Shown piece by piece: positions 59,987 through 64,000 of a DNA stretch of 64,000 nt (position 1 is the stretch's first letter; every line of letters begins with the position of its first letter). This stretch comes from Arthrobacter sp. UKPF54-2. Lineage in GTDB: Bacteria; Actinomycetota; Actinomycetes; Actinomycetales; Micrococcaceae. The position numbers were made by a program, and so were the translations under genes. The notes beneath the pieces were generated by a model. It was not told the origin of the DNA and made no database searches. It saw nothing but the letters and a program-made list of their open reading frames with translations. The DNA lies in contig NZ_CP040174.1 of NCBI RefSeq assembly GCF_007858535.1, positions 2,728,001 through 2,792,000 on the forward strand, written 5' to 3'.

Positions 59987-61287
59987 GAGACCACCTCCAC
60001 TGTGGTGATTTTGGAGAGCTCGCGGCGGATGGCCAGCATGGCGGTGTAGGTGCAGAAGATCCGCTTCGGCTGGTCCTTGGCCCCGCGGATGAAGGCGGCC
60101 AGGGCGGCCGCGATGTCCGTGTCCACGGCGCCGATGGCGACGTCGTCGTACTGCAGGCGCAGGGCCATGTCGTAGGCGCGGGAGCCGGTGAGTTGGTCCA
60201 CGCCGCCCTCGCGCAGGGTGTCGAATTCCACGTCCCAGAGCCAGGACATGTCCCGGCCGTCCGCGTAGTTGTCGTTGATCGCGATCATGGTCGCGTAGCC
60301 GGCGGCCGGGAAGGACTTCAGGCCCAGCCGGAAGCCGCTGGGGTTCTTGACCAGGACGAGCTCCAGCGGCAGGCCGTCGACCACCAGGCTTTCGCCGCGG
60401 CCGAAGGCAGGCGCGACGTTGGCGAGGGCCGCCAGCAGCCCGGCGTGGTCGGTGCCCGAGCCGCGGGCGCCCGTGATGGCCCGGGCCAGGGTCAGGGCCG
60501 CGGCTGCGTTGAAGATGTTGTAGACGCCGCGCAGCAACATATGCGTGGTGACCGTGGCGCCGTCGTACTCGAAGTCGGCGTCGTCGGCGCCCACCCGGCG
60601 GAGGACGACGTCGGCCTGCGGCTTGGCCGGGGCCGGCGGCACCGGGCTGCCCGGTGCGGCCCGCAGCTCGTCGTCGTTCGGGAAGGTGCTCAGCAGCGAG
60701 TCGTCGAGTCCGAAGTAGAGCACCTCCGGGCCATTGACCGCGGCGGGTTCGAGCGTGTCCGCGATCCGTGCGACGCGCGGGTCCTCGCGGTTCAGCACGA
60801 CCGTGCCGGTGGTCTTCGCGGCGATGTGCTGCAGCAGTTCGGCGGTCTTGTCGATCTCGCCGAAGCGGTCGAGCTGGTCGCGGAGGACGTTCAGCAGCAG
60901 GCAGTAGCGCGGCGGGACCTTGTTGACGAAGTGCACGGCGTGGGCCTCGTCCAGTTCCAGGACGGCGACATCGGCGTCGAGCCGGCCCCGCCAGTCCACC
61001 TCGCCCAGCAGCGCCGCGGCGACGCCGCGGGTGAAGTTACTGCCGGTCCGGTTGGTGAAGACCTTCAGGCCCTGGCTCTCCAGCAGTTCCACGACCATCT
61101 TGGTGGTGGTGGTCTTGCCGTTTGTGCCGCTGACGACGGCGACTCCCAGCGGCAGTGTGGACAGCGTCCGCTGCATAAAGCCGGGGTCGATTTTTTCGAC
61201 CACCAGGCCGGGAAGAGCGGAGCCTCCGCCCCGGAGCCGGGAGACCCGGCGGACGAGCTTGCCGAGCGGAACGCTGAAGTAGAGCAT
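59983..61287 (-). CDS. murT: Lipid II isoglutaminyl synthase, Mur-ligase subunit MurT
   Basis: 434 residues from ATG 61287. The Mur-ligase ATP site is [15 protein letters not shown], followed by [57 protein letters not shown] and the C-terminal domain ([27 protein letters not shown]). It activates the D-Glu carboxyl of lipid II for GatD. The Cys4 zinc-ribbon insertion of MurT proteins studied elsewhere is not visible: only two Cys occur in the whole chain, in RYCLLLNV and IFCTYTAM. Confidence 0.92.
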   Translation of the reverse strand: MLYFSVPLGKLVRRVSRLRGGGSALPGLVVEKIDPGFMQRTLSTLPLGVAVVSGTNGKTTTTKMVVELLESQGLKVFTNRTGSNFTRGVAAALLGEVDWRGRLDADVAVLELDEAHAVHFVNKVPPRYCLLLNVLRDQLDRFGEIDKTAELLQHIAAKTTGTVVLNREDPRVARIADTLEPAAVNGPEVLYFGLDDSLLSTFPNDDELRAAPGSPVPPAPAKPQADVVLRRVGADDADFEYDGATVTTHMLLRGVYNIFNAAAALTLARAITGARGSGTDHAGLLAALANVAPAFGRGESLVVDGLPLELVLVKNPSGFRLGLKSFPAAGYATMIAINDNYADGRDMSWLWDVEFDTLREGGVDQLTGSRAYDMALRLQYDDVAIGAVDTDIAAALAAFIRGAKDQPKRIFCTYTAMLAIRRELSKITTVEVVS

Positions 61288-61379
61288 GCTTTGTAATATA
61301 TCCCAGCGGCGGCATGGAACTCGGTCCGGCGGCACGCCCCGGTGCGGTCCAGCGCACCCCCGCCCATTATGCTGGCAGC

Positions 61380-62081
61380 ATGACCACCCCCCTCACTTCG
61401 CCTTCTTCCCGCGTGGGATCGGGCCTGCGGATCGGTGTCCTGGCGCTCCAGGGCGACTTCCGCGAACACCTGCATGCCGTGGAAGCTGCGGGCGCCGCCG
61501 GCATTGGCGTTCGCCGCCCCGCCGAACTGGACGGCCTCGACGGCCTCATCATTCCCGGCGGGGAATCGACCACCATTGACAAGCTCGCCAGGATCTTTGA
61601 GCTCAGGGATCCGCTGCGTGACCGCATCCGGGCCGGGCTGCCCGTCTATGGCTCCTGCGCCGGGATGATCCTGCTGGCCGACGAGATCGCCGACCCCGCC
61701 ACCGACCTCGCCGGAAATCCGCAGCAGACCTTCGGCGGCCTGGACATCACGGTCCGCCGCAACGCCTTCGGCCGGCAGCGCGAGTCCTTCGAGACCGACC
61801 TGGAGTTCAAAGGGCTGGAGTTCAGCGCGGACGGCGGCGCCGTTGCCCCCGTGCACGCGGTGTTTATCCGCGGACCCTGGGTGGAACGCGTCGGCGCGGG
61901 CGTCGAAGTGCTGGCCCAGGTGGAACCGTCCCGGGCCGGCCACCCGGAATCCCTGGACGGGACGGCTAGAATTGTTGCAGTGCGTTCCGGCAAGCTGCTG
62001 GCCACCTCCTTCCACCCGGAAGTGACGGGGGAGAAGCGCGTGCATGAACTGTTTATTCGAATGATCAGAGGAGAAGCGTAA
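61380..62081 (+). CDS. pdxT: Pyridoxal 5'-phosphate synthase glutaminase subunit
   Basis: 233 residues from ATG 61380. [22 protein letters not shown] opens the domain, with [12 protein letters not shown], the nucleophile Cys in [12 protein letters not shown], and the His/Glu pair in [11 protein letters not shown]. It hydrolyses glutamine and passes ammonia to PdxS. It diverges from murT with 92 bp between starts and leads into yebC four bases after its stop. Confidence 0.95.
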   Translation: MTTPLTSPSSRVGSGLRIGVLALQGDFREHLHAVEAAGAAGIGVRRPAELDGLDGLIIPGGESTTIDKLARIFELRDPLRDRIRAGLPVYGSCAGMILLADEIADPATDLAGNPQQTFGGLDITVRRNAFGRQRESFETDLEFKGLEFSADGGAVAPVHAVFIRGPWVERVGAGVEVLAQVEPSRAGHPESLDGTARIVAVRSGKLLATSFHPEVTGEKRVHELFIRMIRGEA

Positions 62082-62084
62082 AGC

Positions 62085-62840
62085 ATGTCAGGCCACTCCA
62101 AATGGGCGACGACCAAGCACAAAAAGGCCATCCTGGACAGCCGCCGGGCCAAGTCGTTCGCCAAGCTGATCAAGAACATCGAAGTAGCCGCGCGCATGGG
62201 CGGACCCGATCTCGCCGGCAACCCGAGCCTGGAACTTGCCGTCACCAAGGCCAAAAAGACCTCGGTTCCCGCTGACAACATCGACCGCGCCATCAAGCGC
62301 GGCGCCGGCCTCACCGGCGAAGTCGTGGACTACACCGAAATCATGTACGAATGCCGCGGACCGCAGGGCTCCGCGCTGCTGATCGAGTGCCTCACGGACA
62401 ACAAGAACCGCGCCGCCTCCGAGGTCCGGCTGGCCATTTCGCGCAACGGCGGAACCATCGCCGACCCCGGCTCGGTCAGCTACCTGTTCTCCCGCAAGGG
62501 TGTTGTCTCGCTGCCGAAGAACGGCCTGACCGAGGACGACGTGCTGATGGCGGTCCTCGACGCCGGTGCCGAAGAAGTCAAGGACAACGGCGAGAGCTTC
62601 GAGATCCACTCCGAGCCGACGGATCTGCAGGCCATCCGCGACGCGCTCAAGGAAGCCGGGATCGACTACGACACCGACGAGGCTGAGTTTGTGCCCTCCA
62701 TGCAGGTGCCGCTGGACCTCGACGCCGCCAAGAAGTTCATGAAGCTCGTCGACGCCCTCGAAGAGCTCGACGACGTCCAGAACGTCTACAGCAACGCCGA
62801 CCTCAGTGACGAAGTGCAGGCCGCACTGGAAGCCGAGTGA
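62085..62840 (+). CDS. YebC/PmpR-family protein
   Basis: 251 residues, three-domain family with a signature start [40 protein letters not shown]. Later come [33 protein letters not shown] and [39 protein letters not shown]. Members act as transcription regulators or as factors that relieve ribosome stalling at proline runs. It is encoded directly ahead of ruvC with a 4-bp overlap, the common bacterial order. Confidence 0.95.
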   Translation: MSGHSKWATTKHKKAILDSRRAKSFAKLIKNIEVAARMGGPDLAGNPSLELAVTKAKKTSVPADNIDRAIKRGAGLTGEVVDYTEIMYECRGPQGSALLIECLTDNKNRAASEVRLAISRNGGTIADPGSVSYLFSRKGVVSLPKNGLTEDDVLMAVLDAGAEEVKDNGESFEIHSEPTDLQAIRDALKEAGIDYDTDEAEFVPSMQVPLDLDAAKKFMKLVDALEELDDVQNVYSNADLSDEVQAALEAE

Positions 62841-63415
62841 CCCTTCGCGTCCTCGGCGTCGATCCGGGTCTCACCCGCTGCGGGATCGGCGTCGTGGACG
62901 TTGAGAAGAATCGCCGGGCCACCATGGTGGCCTTCGGCGTCGTCGGCACCTCCCCGGGGGAAAGCCTGGACCAGCGGCTGCTGGTCATCGCCACCTCCAT
63001 CGATGAGTGGCTGGATACGCACGAGCCGCATGTCCTCGCCGTCGAACGCGTTTTCTCCCAGCTCAACGTCAGCACGGTGATGGGCGTGGCCCAGGCCTCC
63101 GGGGTGGTGATCGCCGCCGCCGCGCGCCGGGGGATCCCGGTGGCGCTACACACCCCCTCCGAGGTCAAGGCCGCCGTGACCGGCAGCGGAACCTCCAACA
63201 AGGACGCCGTCACCAAGCTGGTCACCAAGATCCTCCGGCTCGACGCCCCGCCGCGGCCGGCCGACGCCGCCGACGCCCTGGCGCTTGCCATCACGCACGC
63301 ATGGCGGGCCGGCAGCGGTGCAGCGGTGGCGACGACCGGCCCGGGAAGCCAGTCCCTCACGCCCGCACAGCGCGCCTGGGCCGACGCCGAAGCGAAAGCG
63401 CGCCGTGCACGCTGA
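62837..63415 (+). CDS. ruvC: Holliday junction resolvase RuvC
   Basis: 192 residues from GTG 62837, overlapping the yebC stop in GTGA. The active-site acids are in [11 protein letters not shown] (first Asp), [11 protein letters not shown] (Glu) and [16 protein letters not shown] (last Asp residues). It cuts Holliday junctions in recombination repair. The C-terminus extends about 20 residues beyond the usual end ([25 protein letters not shown]). Confidence 0.95.
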   Translation: MTLRVLGVDPGLTRCGIGVVDVEKNRRATMVAFGVVGTSPGESLDQRLLVIATSIDEWLDTHEPHVLAVERVFSQLNVSTVMGVAQASGVVIAAAARRGIPVALHTPSEVKAAVTGSGTSNKDAVTKLVTKILRLDAPPRPADAADALALAITHAWRAGSGAAVATTGPGSQSLTPAQRAWADAEAKARRAR

Positions 63416-63451
63416 ATGGCACGATAAATGTCCGGGCGCTTGCTAGGGTAT

Positions 63452-63467
63452 TCGTAGATATGTTCGG
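63452..63467. promoter_or_regulatory. Degenerate LexA box between ruvC and ruvA
   Basis: TCGTAG-ATAT-GTTCGG matches 9 of the 12 fixed positions of TCGAAC-N4-GTTCGA and shares the ATAT centre of the dnaE2 box. It ends 79 bp before ruvA, which suggests a separate SOS promoter for ruvA. Confidence 0.5.
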
Positions 63468-63546
63468 ATAGCCGGTGCTTGCAGATTTACGCCCGCCGGC
63501 TTGACCCAGCTGGACCCGAACCAGCTGTAAGACCAGGAGCCAGGCC

Positions 63547-64000
63547 TTGATCAGTTTTCTCCGCGGAACCGTAGCGCACGTCGGCCTGTCCTCGGCGGTG
63601 ATCGACCTGAACGGCGCCGGCATGAGCGTCAACGCCACGCCGCAGACCCTCAGCCGGCTCCGCGTCGGGGACGAGGGCAAACTGTTCACCTCCCTGATCG
63701 TCCGGGAGGACTCGCTCACCCTCTTCGGCTTCGCCACCGACGACGAGCGCGAGGTCTTCGACGTGCTGCTGAGCGTCAGCGGTGTCGGACCGCGGCTGGC
63801 GCTGGCCGTGCTGGCCGTCCACGACCCCGAAGCAATCCGGGTGGCCGCGCACTCCGGCGACGGCAAGGCCTTCACCAAGGTCCCCGGCATCGGCCCCAAG
63901 GTCGCCGGCCGGATCGTGCTGGAACTGGCCGGGAAGCTGGTACCGCACGGCACCTCGGGCCAGTCCGACGGGGGCGCCCCGGCCCGGTCCGCCGAAGCCG
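63547..64000 (+). CDS. ruvA: Holliday junction branch migration protein RuvA, cut by the window edge
   Basis: Starts at TTG 63547 behind CCAGGAGCC; 151 codons are visible and the gene continues past base 64000. The OB-fold domain is ISFLRGTVAHVGLSSAVIDLNGAGMSVNAT. The two helix-hairpin-helix motifs lie in LLSVSGVGPRLALAVL and FTKVPGIGPKVAGRIVLEL. It binds four-way junctions and loads RuvB. The C-terminal domain that contacts RuvB and the ruvB gene lie to the right. Confidence 0.95.
   Translation, partial: MISFLRGTVAHVGLSSAVIDLNGAGMSVNATPQTLSRLRVGDEGKLFTSLIVREDSLTLFGFATDDEREVFDVLLSVSGVGPRLALAVLAVHDPEAIRVAAHSGDGKAFTKVPGIGPKVAGRIVLELAGKLVPHGTSGQSDGGAPARSAEA

Noticed and set aside
1-64000. CRISPR array, prophage, insertion sequence or tRNA/rRNA genes
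   Set aside because: I saw no regularly spaced direct repeats of array type, no transposase or integrase motifs, and no cloverleaf or rRNA-like stretch.

Overview
The window is a high-GC chromosome segment from a Gram-positive actinobacterium. It most resembles Arthrobacter or a close relative in the Micrococcaceae. The evidence is the strong G/C bias at codon third positions, frequent GTG and TTG starts, a mycothiol-dependent formaldehyde dehydrogenase and a mycoredoxin, a MurT/GatD lipid II amidation pair, phosphatidylinositol-phosphate synthase, and a thrS-HIT-pgsA ... pdxS ... pdxT-yebC-ruvC-ruvA order close to that of other actinobacteria. I see no rRNA, tRNA, CRISPR array, prophage or insertion sequence.

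Layout. 1-6.4 kb: an anti-sigma factor tail, a shortened AlkD-like protein, a secreted NlpC/P60 protein behind a cyclic-di-AMP riboswitch, a reductase, a hipBA toxin-antitoxin pair, a secreted serine hydrolase and a cupin. 6.4-14.4 kb: membrane proteins of unclear role, a SulP anion transporter, a secreted lipase and a cation/proton antiporter. 14.6-25 kb: an envelope-lipid region with a PAP2 phosphatase-DedA-response regulator-histidine kinase operon, an esterase divergent from an aminoacyl-phosphatidylglycerol synthase, and two secreted phosphoesterases.

25-30 kb: assorted enzymes plus lipoic-acid genes. 29.7-37.2 kb: a leftward gcvP-gcvT-gcvH-glyA-sdaA operon followed by lipA, which can turn glycine into serine and then pyruvate. 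A tandem glycine riboswitch heads it. A second, nearly identical riboswitch in the opposite direction heads a permease-purU unit, followed by a methylenetetrahydrofolate-reductase-like gene. 41.6-44.8 kb: formaldehyde and thiol metabolism. 45.6-49.6 kb: an SOS-boxed dnaE2 unit. 49.7-64 kb: thrS-HIT-pgsA, pdxS, a peptidase, CapA, hydrolase and acetyltransferase block, gatD-murT, and pdxT-yebC-ruvC-ruvA running off the right edge.

The most striking non-coding signals are: three CGGCA-N6-TGCCG palindromes exactly 61 bp apart ahead of hipBA; a hairpin-plus-start-site module shared by gcvP and the MetF-like gene, where the MetF-like copy has no aptamer; a CTTAAG-N5-CTTAAG box ahead of the PAP2-DedA-two-component operon; a SigR/SigH-type promoter ahead of mycoredoxin; and a palindrome core shared by a lipase and a phospholipase gene. 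All calls come from reading the sequence. No database search was run, so family names rest on recognised motifs and length.
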